A DNA stretch of 64,000 bases from Candidatus Mediterraneibacter guildfordensis (GCA_019112735.1 DXIS01000004.1:1-64000); one strand, 5' to 3'; shown: positions 45,688 to 55,754, numbered from the stretch's first letter. Program-made: numbers and translations. Notes: a model not told the origin generated them from the sequence alone.

Positions 45688-46605
45688 TCATATCAGGCTC
45701 TGAGTTGCAAGTCTCAGCATTTCTTCCAGCGGCTTTCTCGATTCTTCACAGATTTTCCCGTCCATGACCACTTCATTTTCCCCTGTCTTCAGTACATGGA
45801 GGATCTTTTCCGGTGTGATCAGTTTCATATCCTCACAAACCGGCTCCGTCCCGGTAAAGTAAAACTTTTTCCCGGGATACCGTTTCTGAAGTTCGGCAAG
45901 CACACCGTTCTCCGTACAGATAATAAACTCCCGGGCGCTGCTGTGCCCTGCATACCGGATAATGCCTGATGTACTGCCCACATAGTCCGACAGCTCCAGT
46001 ACATCCTTCGTGCATTCCGGGTGTGCCAGCACCTCTGCCCGTGGATGCAGGGCTTTTGCCTGACGGATCTCTTCTGTTTTCATCTGCTGATGCACCGGAC
46101 AGTATCCGTCATTAAAAATAAAATGCTTCTCCGGAATCTGTTCTGCCACAAAATGCGCCAGATTCCTGTCGGGAATAAAAAATATATTTTTATTCTGAAG
46201 AGACCTGACGATCTGAACCGCATTTGCCGATGTAACGCATACATCCGAACACCGCTTCAGTTCTGCCGTAGAATTGATATAACAGACAACTGCCACATCA
46301 TCATACGCCTCTCTCACCCGCCTGATCTTCTCGGTATCGGCCATATGCGCCATGGCGCAGTCCGAATGCGCATCCGGCATAAGCACCGTCTTGTCCGGGC
46401 TGAGCGCTTTCGCACTTTCCCCCATAAATGAAACGCCGCAGAATACGATCGTCCGTTCCTTCAATCCTGCCGCCATTCTGCTTAGGTAGAACGAATCGCC
46501 GATGTAATCTGCGAGCTCCTGAACTTCCGGTCTGACATAATAATGTGCCAGTATTACCGCGTCCTTTTCTTTTTTTAACCGTTCAATTTCTTCTCTGACT
46601 GTCAT
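45688..46605 (-). CDS. nadA: Quinolinate synthase
   Basis: NadA condenses iminoaspartate with dihydroxyacetone phosphate to quinolinate with a [4Fe-4S] cluster. The 305-residue protein has the three cluster cysteines C83 (SDC), C169 (GYCP) and C257 (EPVC), and the HPEC and GSTSGIIRYA motifs. It is the first gene of the operon, with its promoter and a candidate NiaR operator 80-110 bp upstream. Its oxygen sensitivity fits an anaerobe. Confidence 0.97.
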   Translation of the reverse strand: MTVREEIERLKKEKDAVILAHYYVRPEVQELADYIGDSFYLSRMAAGLKERTIVFCGVSFMGESAKALSPDKTVLMPDAHSDCAMAHMADTEKIRRVREAYDDVAVVCYINSTAELKRCSDVCVTSANAVQIVRSLQNKNIFFIPDRNLAHFVAEQIPEKHFIFNDGYCPVHQQMKTEEIRQAKALHPRAEVLAHPECTKDVLELSDYVGSTSGIIRYAGHSSAREFIICTENGVLAELQKRYPGKKFYFTGTEPVCEDMKLITPEKILHVLKTGENEVVMDGKICEESRKPLEEMLRLATQSLI

Positions 46606-46674
46606 ATGTACACTCCTTTATTTTACTGCTGCTGTGAATACCTTCAGTTTATCCCGGTTCACACCATAGTGCAG

Positions 46675-46703
46675 ATTATAGCACCCGCTTTTACATGTGA
46701 CAA
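46675..46703 (-). promoter_or_regulatory. Predicted promoter of the nadA operon
   Basis: On the minus strand TTGTCA (46698-46703) is separated by 17 bp from TATAAT (46675-46680). Transcription would start near 46668, about 60 bases before the nadA start codon. Confidence 0.85.
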
Positions 46704-46712
46704 GACACATGA
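46693..46712. promoter_or_regulatory. Candidate NiaR operator over the nadA -35 box
   Basis: A dyad with arms CATGTG (46694-46699) and CACATG (46706-46711) and a 6-bp centre covers the -35 element of the nadA promoter. Since niaR itself is in the operon, repression at this site would close a feedback loop. The arms were found by eye; they were not compared with a database motif. Confidence 0.65.
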
Positions 46713-46761
46713 ATTTACAAATATTTTACACAAAACAGTTCTTCTTTCGTCATTCCATACA

Positions 46762-46795
46762 GAAAAACGGGAGACATCCTGCCGAATGTCTCCCG
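46762..46795 (-). terminator. Hairpin upstream of the NYN gene's end, on the nad side
   Basis: A perfect 10-bp stem, CGGGAGACAT (46768-46777) with its complement (46786-46795), and an 8-nt loop is followed on the minus strand by TTTTTC. It lies downstream of no minus-strand gene between 46826 and nadA other than the NYN gene, so it ends the YfcE-NYN transcript just before the nad promoter region. Confidence 0.85.
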
Positions 46796-46825
46796 AATAT
46801 GTTTCAGACAGCCAAATGACTGTCA

Positions 46826-47788
46826 TCATTTCACACATATAGCTCTCGTCCGCTCCCCGTCGTCCGTAAGCTCCACGCCCGGAAAGCTCTGGATATACTG
46901 TTTAAACTGGGAATACCCGTAATCTCTTACTTTAAAGTCCCCGAACTGCAGGCGGATCCGGTTGCCCAGGGAACTGAGGGATATCCCGTATTTCCCGCCG
47001 CTTCTGATCTGCCCCATGATAAACTCTTCCAGCATCTCCTTGCGGCTCCGGTCCTCATAAAGGGACACCGTCACCTGGGTGCCGGTCTGGTCCAGTTTCA
47101 GCTTCGGCAGCGTCTCCAGGAACTTGGACAGCAGGCTGTATCCGTAACGGCGCACGTCAAAGTCCGGATAAAGCTTGACCAGACGGCTTCCCACCTCGCC
47201 CAGCCCGGTCTCCCGGTCGTCATTCTGGTTCTCCGTGATGATCCGGACAACCGCCTCCTCGATCTGTTCCTTGGATACGGCGCTCTGCTTCTTCTCTTTT
47301 CCCCGGCTTCCGTGAGAAGCGCTCTTCTCCTCATGCTCCTCTTTCTCCATGGTGCTGTCTTCCAGCAGCAGTTCCAGCTCAGTGAAGATATCACACGCCT
47401 TTCTAAAAGGCGAGGGCGTCTTATTCTCGCCCATACCGATCACCGTCTTGCCGCTCTCCCTCAGCCGGCTGGCAAGCCGCGTGAAGTCGCTGTCGCTGGA
47501 CACCAGGCAGAACCCTTCCAGTTCGCTCGTGTAGAGCATGTCCATGGCGTCAATGATCATGGCCGAATCCGTGGCGTTCTTGCCCTGGGTATAGCTGAAC
47601 TGCTGGATCGGCGTGATGGAGTTCTGGAGCAGCTCCTCCTTCCAGCTGGCGCTGTTAGGTCGCGTCCAGTCGCCGTATATCCTCTTATAAGTCACATTTC
47701 CATATTTTGAAAGTTCATCCAGGATTGGCTGGATGTATTTCGCGGATACATTGTCCGCATCGATCAGGAGCGCGAAGCGGTCTTCCAT
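46826..47788 (-). CDS. NYN-domain nuclease with two OST-HTH/LOTUS domains
   Basis: The 320-residue protein has an N-terminal NYN (LabA/PIN-like) domain (about 1-145) with the acidic residues in LLIDADNVSAKYI, DSAMIIDAMDML and LVSSDSDFTRLASRLRE, followed by a linker and two OST-HTH/LOTUS domains (about 165-235 and 240-320), which bind RNA. It is likely a metal-dependent RNase acting on structured or G-rich RNA. It overlaps the end of the phosphoesterase gene by 25 bp in another frame and is co-transcribed with it. Confidence 0.88.
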   Translation of the reverse strand: MEDRFALLIDADNVSAKYIQPILDELSKYGNVTYKRIYGDWTRPNSASWKEELLQNSITPIQQFSYTQGKNATDSAMIIDAMDMLYTSELEGFCLVSSDSDFTRLASRLRESGKTVIGMGENKTPSPFRKACDIFTELELLLEDSTMEKEEHEEKSASHGSRGKEKKQSAVSKEQIEEAVVRIITENQNDDRETGLGEVGSRLVKLYPDFDVRRYGYSLLSKFLETLPKLKLDQTGTQVTVSLYEDRSRKEMLEEFIMGQIRSGGKYGISLSSLGNRIRLQFGDFKVRDYGYSQFKQYIQSFPGVELTDDGERTRAICVK

Positions 47789-48348
47789 TGTCTGTATTCC
47801 TCCCCCTGCATATTTTTCCAGTAAAATGTCCCGTCCTCAAAGATCATGTAGCTGTGGGCCGATCCCTCCTTCGGGATGGAGACCGAGCCCGGATTCAGGT
47901 AACGGTATGTATGTCCGTCCATGTCCATGATCTCCTCGCACGCCGGGATATGCGTATGTCCGTTCAGCAGGATATCACCGTCTTTGAGCGGCGGGAGGCT
48001 GGCCGGATGATGCACATGCCCGTGGGTGGCAAAGACGGAAAACGTCCCGCCCGCCCCGTCCGGCAGTTCCAGGAAACAGTAATCCGCCAGGATCGGGAAG
48101 TCAAGCACCATCTGATCCACCTCTGTATCACAGTTTCCCCGGACACAGAGCAGATTATCCTTCACTGGATTCAGCATGGCGATCACTTCCTTCGGCGCAT
48201 AGCCTTCCGGCAGGTCGTTCCTCGGTCCGTGATAGAGAATATCCCCCAGCAGGAGCAGACGGTCCGCCCCTTCTCTCTCATATGCATCCAGCATCTGCCG
48301 GCAGTACAGGGCCGACCCGTGTATATCTGACGCGATCATCAGTCTCAT
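47764..48348 (-). CDS. yfcE: Phosphodiesterase of the YfcE/MJ0936 family
   Basis: A metallophosphoesterase that hydrolyses model bis-phosphoesters; the natural substrate is unclear. The 194-residue protein has all metal-site motifs: ASDIHGS (about 6-12), LLGDILYHGP, VRGNCDTE, THGHVHH and NGHTHIP. It is the first gene of a two-gene operon with the NYN-OST-HTH protein. Confidence 0.93.
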   Translation of the reverse strand: MRLMIASDIHGSALYCRQMLDAYEREGADRLLLLGDILYHGPRNDLPEGYAPKEVIAMLNPVKDNLLCVRGNCDTEVDQMVLDFPILADYCFLELPDGAGGTFSVFATHGHVHHPASLPPLKDGDILLNGHTHIPACEEIMDMDGHTYRYLNPGSVSIPKEGSAHSYMIFEDGTFYWKNMQGEEYRQWKTASRS

Positions 48349-48435
48349 CTGTTATAAATCCTGCCTTTCCCGGATCTTCTGATCCATTTCTGCCTTTTTA
48401 TCTTAACACATGGATTTTTTCTTGTAAATCACCCC

Positions 48436-48465
48436 TTGACAACGGTGCTATACTGTAGGTGTAAC
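48436..48465 (+). promoter_or_regulatory. Tentative promoter of the L25 gene
   Basis: A consensus TTGACA (48436-48441) is followed after 18 bp by TGTAAC (48460-48465). A better -10 (TATACT, 48450-48455) is only 8 bp from TTGACA and cannot pair with it. The pairing chosen is therefore uncertain. The start codon at 48552 has GGAGG 8 bp upstream. Confidence 0.4.
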
Positions 48466-48551
48466 AAAGAAATACACTTAACAACACCCACCTGCAAAAA
48501 GAGTTGAAGGCTGCTAAGCGTGATTCATTCAGTGATTGGAGGAAAAGATAA

Positions 48552-49139
48552 ATGAATACTTTAAAAGCTGAAAAAAGAGACATGTCAATCAAAGCCAAAA
48601 AACTTAGACGCGAAGGATTTGTTACAGGCTGCATCTTCGGCCGTGAGATGAAGGAATCCATTCCCCTTAAGATGTTAAAGGGCGATGTGGAGAAGCTCCT
48701 TAAGACCGAGGGAAAAGGCGGCAGAGTCGCACTTACCGTTGACGGACAGACCTATGACGCGCTGATCAAAGAGGTTGATTTCAATCCCCTCAAAGGCGGC
48801 GTCGATGAGATGGACTTCCAGGCGCTCGTAAGCACAGAGAAAGTACACTCATCCGCAGAGATCCACCTGATCAACGCAGACAAGCTGGTTGCCGGCGTTC
48901 CGCAGCAGATGCTGCACGAAGTTGACTTCAAGGCCCTTCCGTCCGCTCTGGTCGAGAAGATCGAGCTGGATATCGGAGACCTGAAAGTCGGGGATACAAT
49001 CCGTGTGGCAGATCTTGATATCGCAAAAGATAACGACGTCGATCTGACAACCGATCCGGAAGCGACCGTCGTAACGGTTACCGAAGTACGCGGCGCCGCG
49101 GCAGAGACAGAGGATGAAGACGTAGCAGAAGCTGAATAA
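48552..49139 (+). CDS. rplY: Ribosomal protein L25, Ctc (general stress) form
   Basis: Binds 5S rRNA in the large subunit. The 195-residue protein has the N-terminal L25 domain (about 1-95, KKLRREGFVTGCIFG-type) and the C-terminal TL5/CTC domain (about 100-180, GVPQQMLHEVDFKALPSALV), ending in an acidic tail. The long form is the Ctc type of Firmicutes. It is a single gene, ending at a strong hairpin shared with the ATP synthase operon. Confidence 0.95.
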   Translation: MNTLKAEKRDMSIKAKKLRREGFVTGCIFGREMKESIPLKMLKGDVEKLLKTEGKGGRVALTVDGQTYDALIKEVDFNPLKGGVDEMDFQALVSTEKVHSSAEIHLINADKLVAGVPQQMLHEVDFKALPSALVEKIELDIGDLKVGDTIRVADLDIAKDNDVDLTTDPEATVVTVTEVRGAAAETEDEDVAEAE

Positions 49140-49151
49140 AACAACATGATA

Positions 49152-49198
49152 AAAAGCGGAAGAGAACGCCTGGCAACATGGCATCCTCTTCCGCTTTT
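49152..49198. terminator. Bidirectional terminator between L25 and the ATP synthase operon
   Basis: A perfect 13-bp stem (AAAAGCGGAAGAG at 49152-49164 with its complement at 49186-49198) encloses a 21-nt loop. Runs of A before it and T after it allow termination from both sides of this convergent junction. Confidence 0.85.
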
Positions 49199-49216
49199 CT
49201 TTTATTTATCCGTAGT

Positions 49217-49639
49217 TTAAAGTCCGCTCCACTTCTTGTCCTGCGCCACCCTCAGCCGGTTCATGGCCCGGGCAAGCGACGCCTGAGTGTGGTAGTACTC
49301 CTGAATGCTCTGCTTCTGGCGCATCTGCTCCTCGGCGCGCTCCTGCTGCTCCTTCGCGCGGCGCACGTCGATATCCTCCGGCCGCTCCGCCGTATCCACC
49401 AGAAGCGTCACACGGTTGTTGACGATCTCTGCGAATCCGGAGCCCACCGCCAGGTCCTTCCACTCATCCTCGCCTGCCAGCTGGACCTTCGCCGTGCCCA
49501 CGACAATGGCGATGACCATGTTCTCGTGGTTGGCAAGGATCCCCTTCTCGCCGTCCGGCGCCGGGATGATGAGCTTCCTGCAGCGTCCCTCGTAAAATAC
49601 TTTATCACTTGCTATGATCTTCAGACCAAATGTATCCAT
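49217..49639 (-). CDS. atpC: F1 ATP synthase subunit epsilon
   Basis: Epsilon is part of the central stalk and inhibits hydrolysis. The 140-residue protein has an N-terminal beta domain (FGLKIIASDKVFYEGRCRKLI, then ILANHENMVIAIV) and a two-helix C-terminal domain with ERPEDIDVRRAKEQQERAEE. It is the last gene of the operon, 31 bp after atpD. Confidence 0.95.
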   Translation of the reverse strand: MDTFGLKIIASDKVFYEGRCRKLIIPAPDGEKGILANHENMVIAIVVGTAKVQLAGEDEWKDLAVGSGFAEIVNNRVTLLVDTAERPEDIDVRRAKEQQERAEEQMRQKQSIQEYYHTQASLARAMNRLRVAQDKKWSGL

Positions 49640-49670
49640 AACGCATACACTCCTGTTCTATCCGGCGGTC

Positions 49671-51125
<1,455 letters not shown>

Positions 51126-52010
51126 TTACTTCTGCTGTGCCCTTGCGCCGGCGCACACCTCGGTGATCTCCTGGGTGATGGCCGCCTGCCGGGCCCGGTT
51201 GTAGATGATGGACAGGTCATGGATCAGGCTCTGTGCACTGTCTGTGGCGGACTTCATCGCCATCATGCGGGCATTGTGCTCGCTGGCGTAAGCCTCTACC
51301 AGACAGCCGTAGATCATACCGGTCACATAGTTCGGCACGATGCTGTCCATCACCGCCTGCGCCGACGGATACAGCTCAATGGTCTCACGGTGCACATTGA
51401 GCGGCATGATGATCTCATTGAACGAACTCCGCTCCAGCGGGAGCAGCTTGATCATCTCCGCCTCGGACTGGACGGAATTCTCCATCCGGGTGTACACGAT
51501 GTAGATCTCATCCAGTTCGCCTTTTGTGAACTGATCCAGCAGCACGCCGGAGATATCCCGGGCGCGGTGCATGGTCGGCTTCTGCACGGTATACTGGAAA
51601 TTCGTATCGATCTCCACGCCCCGCTTCGCAAAATAATGCCGCCCCAGCTCGCCGACGATAAACAGCTTGTGGATCCCCGGCTTTGCCAGGATCTCTTCCT
51701 CAAGCTTTACGATATTGTGATTGTACGCGCCGGCCAGACCTTTGTCCGCCGTCACCACGATGGATCCGATCTTCCGCTGATCCTGCGGGATATGCTCCCT
51801 TTTTGCGAAATAGCTGTGCCTCAGATTCGGAAGGTGCCGGAGGATACGGGAGATCTCGCCCTGGAGCGCGTAAAAGTACGGCTCGGTATCCGCCAGTTTC
51901 TTCTTTGCATGGGTCAGCTTGGAAGAGGAGATCATGTACATGGCGTTGGTGATCTTCATCGTGTCCTTCACGCTGTTGATCCGGCTCTGTATCTCTCTGA
52001 TATTCGCCAT
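51126..52010 (-). CDS. atpG: F1 ATP synthase subunit gamma
   Basis: The central rotor shaft. The 294-residue protein begins with MANIREIQSRINSVKDTMKI and ends with the long helix containing LSIIYNRARQAAITQEITEV, both hallmarks of gamma. The middle has the expected Rossmann-like insert. It lies 4 bp after atpA, so translation is probably coupled. Confidence 0.97.
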   Translation of the reverse strand: MANIREIQSRINSVKDTMKITNAMYMISSSKLTHAKKKLADTEPYFYALQGEISRILRHLPNLRHSYFAKREHIPQDQRKIGSIVVTADKGLAGAYNHNIVKLEEEILAKPGIHKLFIVGELGRHYFAKRGVEIDTNFQYTVQKPTMHRARDISGVLLDQFTKGELDEIYIVYTRMENSVQSEAEMIKLLPLERSSFNEIIMPLNVHRETIELYPSAQAVMDSIVPNYVTGMIYGCLVEAYASEHNARMMAMKSATDSAQSLIHDLSIIYNRARQAAITQEITEVCAGARAQQK

Positions 52011-52014
52011 CTTA

Positions 52015-53520
52015 TCACCTGCTCTCCCGGAATGCCTTCGCCGTCTCCACGATCTTTTCGATCAGTTCATCGGACAGCACCTTCTTCTCCTCAATCTCAC
52101 GCCCGATCTCCGGATGCGCGGAATCAAAATAGGTCAGCATATCCGCCTGGAACTGTTTTACCTGCTTTTTATCAATTCCAAGCAGCACCTTGTGGGTTGC
52201 CGCACAGAGCGTGATCACCTTCTCATGCAGGGAAAGCGGATGGTAGAGCGGCTGTTTCAGGAGTTCCATCAGGCCGCTGCCGTAATCCAGCTGTTCCTTC
52301 GTCGCCGCATCCAGATCCGAACTGAACTGGGTAAATACTTCCATCTCACGATACTGTGCCAGGTCGATACGGATGCTTCCGGACGCCTTTTTCATGGCCT
52401 TCGTCTGCGCCGCACCGCCCACACGGGATACGGAAAGTCCCACGTTCACCGCCGGGCGCATGCCGGAAGCGAACAGGCCGCTCTCCAGGAAGATCTGTCC
52501 GTCCGTGATGGAGATCACGTTGGTCGGAATGTATGCGGACACATCGCCCGCCTGCGTCTCAATGATCGGCAGCGCTGTAATGGATCCGCCGCCCTTCGCA
52601 TCGCTCAGCCGGCTGGAACGCTCCAGCAGTCTGGAATGCAGATAGAACACGTCGCCCGGGTACGCCTCACGTCCCGGAGAACGTCCCAGCAGAAGGGAAA
52701 GGGCGCGGTACGCCACCGCGTGTTTGGAGAGATCATCGTAAACGATCAGCACATCTTTCCCCTGATGCATGAAATGCTCTGCCATGGCCGTACCGGAATA
52801 CGGCGCGATATACTGAAGCGGCGCGCAGTCGCTGGCCGTGGATGAAACCACGATGGTATAGTCCATGGCCCCGTGCGTCTTCAGTGTATTTACAACCTTC
52901 GCAACGGTTGAAGCCTTCTGTCCCACCGCCACATAGATACAGATCACATCCTTGCCCTTCTGGTTCAGGATAGTGTCCAGCGCGATGGATGTCTTGCCGG
53001 TCTGGCGGTCGCCGATAATCAGCTCACGCTGACCCCGGCCGATGGGGAACATGGCATCGATGGAAAGGATGCCCGTCTCCAGCGGAACGCTGACCGACTT
53101 CCGGTCCACGATGCCCGGCGCCTCCTGCTCGATCGGGCGGTAGTCATCCGCCTCAATGTCGCCGCGTCCGTCGATGGCCTCGCCCAGCGCATTGACAACT
53201 CTTCCGATATAGCTGTCGCCCACCGGCACGCCGGCCCGTTTGCCCGTCCGGGATACTTTCGTACCCTCGCGGATCTCTGTGTCGCTTCCGAAAAGGATGC
53301 ATCCGATCTCATTCTTGCGGATGTCCTGGACCATTCCCTTCAGTCCGTTCTCGAAAGTAAGGATCTCCCCGTACATGGCGTGATCGATCCCGTAGATCGA
53401 AGCGATCCCGTCGCCCACGGAGATGACAGTGCCGACTTCACTGTCTTTGCTCATTGTATCAAAATTCTCGATCTCTTCCCGCAGGATCGAGATAATCTCA
53501 TCTGAGTTGATTGAACTCAC
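52015..53520 (-). CDS. atpA: F1 ATP synthase subunit alpha
   Basis: Regulatory nucleotide-binding subunit. The 501-residue protein has the P-loop [11 protein letters not shown], the region [19 protein letters not shown], and [20 protein letters not shown], diagnostic for alpha. It lies between atpH and atpG in the standard order B-E-F-H-A-G-D-C. Confidence 0.98.
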   Translation of the reverse strand: MSSINSDEIISILREEIENFDTMSKDSEVGTVISVGDGIASIYGIDHAMYGEILTFENGLKGMVQDIRKNEIGCILFGSDTEIREGTKVSRTGKRAGVPVGDSYIGRVVNALGEAIDGRGDIEADDYRPIEQEAPGIVDRKSVSVPLETGILSIDAMFPIGRGQRELIIGDRQTGKTSIALDTILNQKGKDVICIYVAVGQKASTVAKVVNTLKTHGAMDYTIVVSSTASDCAPLQYIAPYSGTAMAEHFMHQGKDVLIVYDDLSKHAVAYRALSLLLGRSPGREAYPGDVFYLHSRLLERSSRLSDAKGGGSITALPIIETQAGDVSAYIPTNVISITDGQIFLESGLFASGMRPAVNVGLSVSRVGGAAQTKAMKKASGSIRIDLAQYREMEVFTQFSSDLDAATKEQLDYGSGLMELLKQPLYHPLSLHEKVITLCAATHKVLLGIDKKQVKQFQADMLTYFDSAHPEIGREIEEKKVLSDELIEKIVETAKAFRESR

Positions 53521-53545
53521 CTATGTTCACCTCCAGGTATGTTTA

Positions 53546-54085
53546 TCATCCGCCCAGCGCTTTCGTAAGCCTGTCCAGACGGCCCTTCATGCTCCAGTCA
53601 TACTCATCATTTCCGACGCGGAGGATGAATCCGCCCAGCAGGGACGCATCATGACGGATCTCGATCAGCGCCTGATCCGCGCCGTATCTGCCGCACAGGA
53701 ACGCTTCCATTCCATTCCGCTGCTTCTCATCCGGGGCGTCCGTGCATGTGAGCACCGCCCGGATCACCCGGCCCTTCTCGTCCAGACACCGGTCATATGC
53801 CGCGAATATCTCATCCAGCAGATCCATTCTGCGGTGTCTGCACACCGTTTTCATGAAACTGTGCATCGTTTCCGGAAATACCCGGCCGATCACATCCATC
53901 TTCTTCTGCTGCGCAACGGTCGGATTCAGGAACAGGTCCGCAAGCTGCGGAACTTCTTTTAAGATCTCCTGCGTCTTCCGGACGTCCGCCTCCGGGATGT
54001 TCAGCCCGGCCAGGACTTTCCCGTAGGAAACCGCCGGAGATGAACAGCGTATCACTTTATCAGTCCGCATTGCCATTGCCCTCAC
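53546..54085 (-). CDS. atpH: F1 ATP synthase subunit delta
   Basis: Delta joins the b-subunit stalk to the top of the alpha/beta head. The 179-residue protein shows a helical N-terminal domain and a conserved C-terminal region (SLLGGFILRVGNDEYDWSMKGRLDRL). The exact start among closely spaced ATGs (54085, 54076, 54070) is uncertain. It overlaps the end of atpF by 26 bp. Confidence 0.92.
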   Translation of the reverse strand: MRAMAMRTDKVIRCSSPAVSYGKVLAGLNIPEADVRKTQEILKEVPQLADLFLNPTVAQQKKMDVIGRVFPETMHSFMKTVCRHRRMDLLDEIFAAYDRCLDEKGRVIRAVLTCTDAPDEKQRNGMEAFLCGRYGADQALIEIRHDASLLGGFILRVGNDEYDWSMKGRLDRLTKALGG

Positions 54086-54557
54086 CTGCTTCTTTCAGGA
54101 ACTGGTCATACAGGGCGCTGTTCCCTTTCTCATCCGCGTGTCCGCCGATGATCCTGGCCGCCGACGCCGCGGCAAGCCCTGCGATCTGCGACTTCAGTTC
54201 TTTCATGGTCTGCTCGCGCTCTGTGCGCACGCTTTCCTTCGCCGCCTCGATCATGCTGCCGGCTTTCTCTCCCGCCTCGTTAACGATGCGGTCGTACTCG
54301 GCGCGGGCGCTCTTTCTGGCGTCCTCAACGAGCTGCACGGATTCCTGTTTCGCCCCGCTCAGAGCCGTCTCATATTCCTGTTTCAGTCTGTTTGCATCAT
54401 CCTGCGCCGCCTGCGCATTCTTAAAGCCGTCCTCGATCATCTGCCGCCTCCGGTCCATGATATTCGTCACCGGGCCGATGAGGAAATGCTTCAGCAGAAG
54501 ATAGAGTACGATGATATTGATTATGGTCCAGACAAGGTTCAGATCTATTGAAATCAC
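54060..54557 (-). CDS. atpF: F0 ATP synthase subunit b
   Basis: Peripheral stalk. The 165-residue protein has one N-terminal transmembrane helix (about 8-26, VWTIINIIVLYLLLKHFLIG) and a long Glu/Ala/Lys coiled coil. The first codon appears to be GTG at 54555-54557, with an AAAGG-like site upstream. It lies 53 bp after atpE and overlaps atpH. Confidence 0.93.
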   Translation of the reverse strand: MISIDLNLVWTIINIIVLYLLLKHFLIGPVTNIMDRRRQMIEDGFKNAQAAQDDANRLKQEYETALSGAKQESVQLVEDARKSARAEYDRIVNEAGEKAGSMIEAAKESVRTEREQTMKELKSQIAGLAAASAARIIGGHADEKGNSALYDQFLKEAGEGNGNAD

Positions 54558-54610
54558 CTTTTAAGCCCGCCTTTCATGTAATCTTCTTCCATTATGTACA
54601 AGTCTGATAT

Positions 54611-54832
54611 TTACAGAAGGATGATGATCAGAAGGCCGATGATGAAGCCGTAGATCGCTGTCGCCTCTGCAAGGGCGCATCCGAGGATCAGGTTCTTGCT
54701 GATCTTGCCTTCCGCCTCAGGCTGTCTTGCAATAGCTTCTGCCGCCTTTCCTGTTGCGATGCCGATGCCCACACCTGCTCCGATACCTGTAAGTACTGCG
54801 ATAGCTGCTCCGATTGCGATAATTGTTTCCAT
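54611..54832 (-). CDS. atpE: F0 ATP synthase subunit c, H+-type
   Basis: The rotor ring proteolipid has two transmembrane helices in 73 residues, with [10 protein letters not shown] as the polar loop. The ion-binding carboxylate is E56 in LAEATAIY. The residues that build the Na+ site in Ilyobacter (Q32 and S66) correspond here to I23 and A57, so an H+ ring is more likely. The start has GGAGATC upstream. Confidence 0.96.
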   Translation of the reverse strand: METIIAIGAAIAVLTGIGAGVGIGIATGKAAEAIARQPEAEGKISKNLILGCALAEATAIYGFIIGLLIIILL

Positions 54833-54871
54833 GATTTTGATCTCCTTTTTCTTTTTATTGATACTGTTCTG

Positions 54872-55531
54872 TTATTCCATCTCCTCGGTCATAAAGAGCG
54901 CCGTCAGGAATACGAATACGTATGCCTGCAGCAGGCCGTCGAAGATGTCAAAATAAAAACTTACCGGGATGGGCACGATCAGCGGCACAAAGAACTTCAG
55001 AAGTTCCAGCACCACGAACCCGGCCAGCATGTTTCCGAAGAGTCGCATACAGAGCGACAGCGGCCGGATCACGATCTCCAGTACTGTGATCGGCGCCACG
55101 ACCGGAACCGGCTCGGCGAAATGCTTTACCCAGTGCTTTACCCCGTTCTTGCGGATGCCCGAGAATTCGATCAGGCACATGCTCATGATCGCCAGGGCTG
55201 CCGTAACATTCAGATCTTTGGTCGGCGGTTTGAACCCGAACAGCGGCGCCAGTGTGTTGGCTGCTGCCAGATAGATCAGCACCGTGATCAGATACGGACC
55301 GTACCGCTTCGCCTCTTTCCCGATGATCCCCTCGAAGAAATCCTGCGCCCAGCTGATCCCTGATTCCAGCATAAGCTGTACTTTGCCGGGATTCTCTACG
55401 CTTAAGTTCCTCGTCAGGAGAAGGGAGACGACAACGAGCACTGCCATGATGATCCATGTAACGACCACGGACTCGGAAATACCGCCCACCACCGGAAGGC
55501 TGAACACAGTCTCACAGCTCAGTTCTTCCAT
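54872..55531 (-). CDS. atpB: F0 ATP synthase subunit a
   Basis: The static channel subunit that pairs with the c ring. From the ATG at 55531 it has 219 residues and about five hydrophobic segments, with the essential Arg in LCMRLFGNMLAGF. This ATG has no good ribosome binding site; the only strong one, AAAGGAGG, is about 30 bp upstream, and no ATG, GTG or TTG in frame lies at the right distance. An extended frame to 55627 exists, but its first part is not like subunit a and its ATG follows a terminator-like hairpin. The start is therefore uncertain. Confidence 0.93.
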   Translation of the reverse strand: MEELSCETVFSLPVVGGISESVVVTWIIMAVLVVVSLLLTRNLSVENPGKVQLMLESGISWAQDFFEGIIGKEAKRYGPYLITVLIYLAAANTLAPLFGFKPPTKDLNVTAALAIMSMCLIEFSGIRKNGVKHWVKHFAEPVPVVAPITVLEIVIRPLSLCMRLFGNMLAGFVVLELLKFFVPLIVPIPVSFYFDIFDGLLQAYVFVFLTALFMTEEME

Positions 55532-55626
55532 CAGTGTTTCTGTCAGATTTTCCGTATTGCTCTCCTCCTTTGTTGATAGATTCTTTTTTATGGTCCGCCG
55601 GCCTGTACGCGATGGAAATTCAGGCA

Positions 55627-55650
55627 TAAAAAAAGGAGTTGTTCTCCTTT
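55627..55650 (-). terminator. Small terminator-like hairpin in the atp leader
   Basis: On the minus strand AAAGGAG, a 5-nt loop and CTCCTTT (pairing 55644-55650 with 55632-55638) are followed by four more T residues. It is located about 75 bases after the predicted start of transcription and 100 bases before atpB, so it could attenuate the operon. Confidence 0.5.
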
Positions 55651-55725
55651 GAACCCCTGTATTTCTTTCCCGTTTTCAGCTGGCTTTCCCTCCTCTCTGG
55701 AATAAATTCCAAAAAAGATGTCTAA

Positions 55726-55754
55726 ATAGTACGCCCCCGCTTTTCATTTGTCAA
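55726..55754 (-). promoter_or_regulatory. Predicted promoter of the F-type ATP synthase operon
   Basis: On the minus strand consensus TTGACA (55749-55754) with a 17-bp spacer leads to TACTAT (55726-55731). The predicted start is about 55720, giving a leader of about 190 bases to atpB. Confidence 0.8.

Noticed and set aside
48436-48455. TTGACA plus TATACT as the L25 promoter
   Set aside because: The spacing is only 8 bp, so the two hexamers cannot form one promoter.
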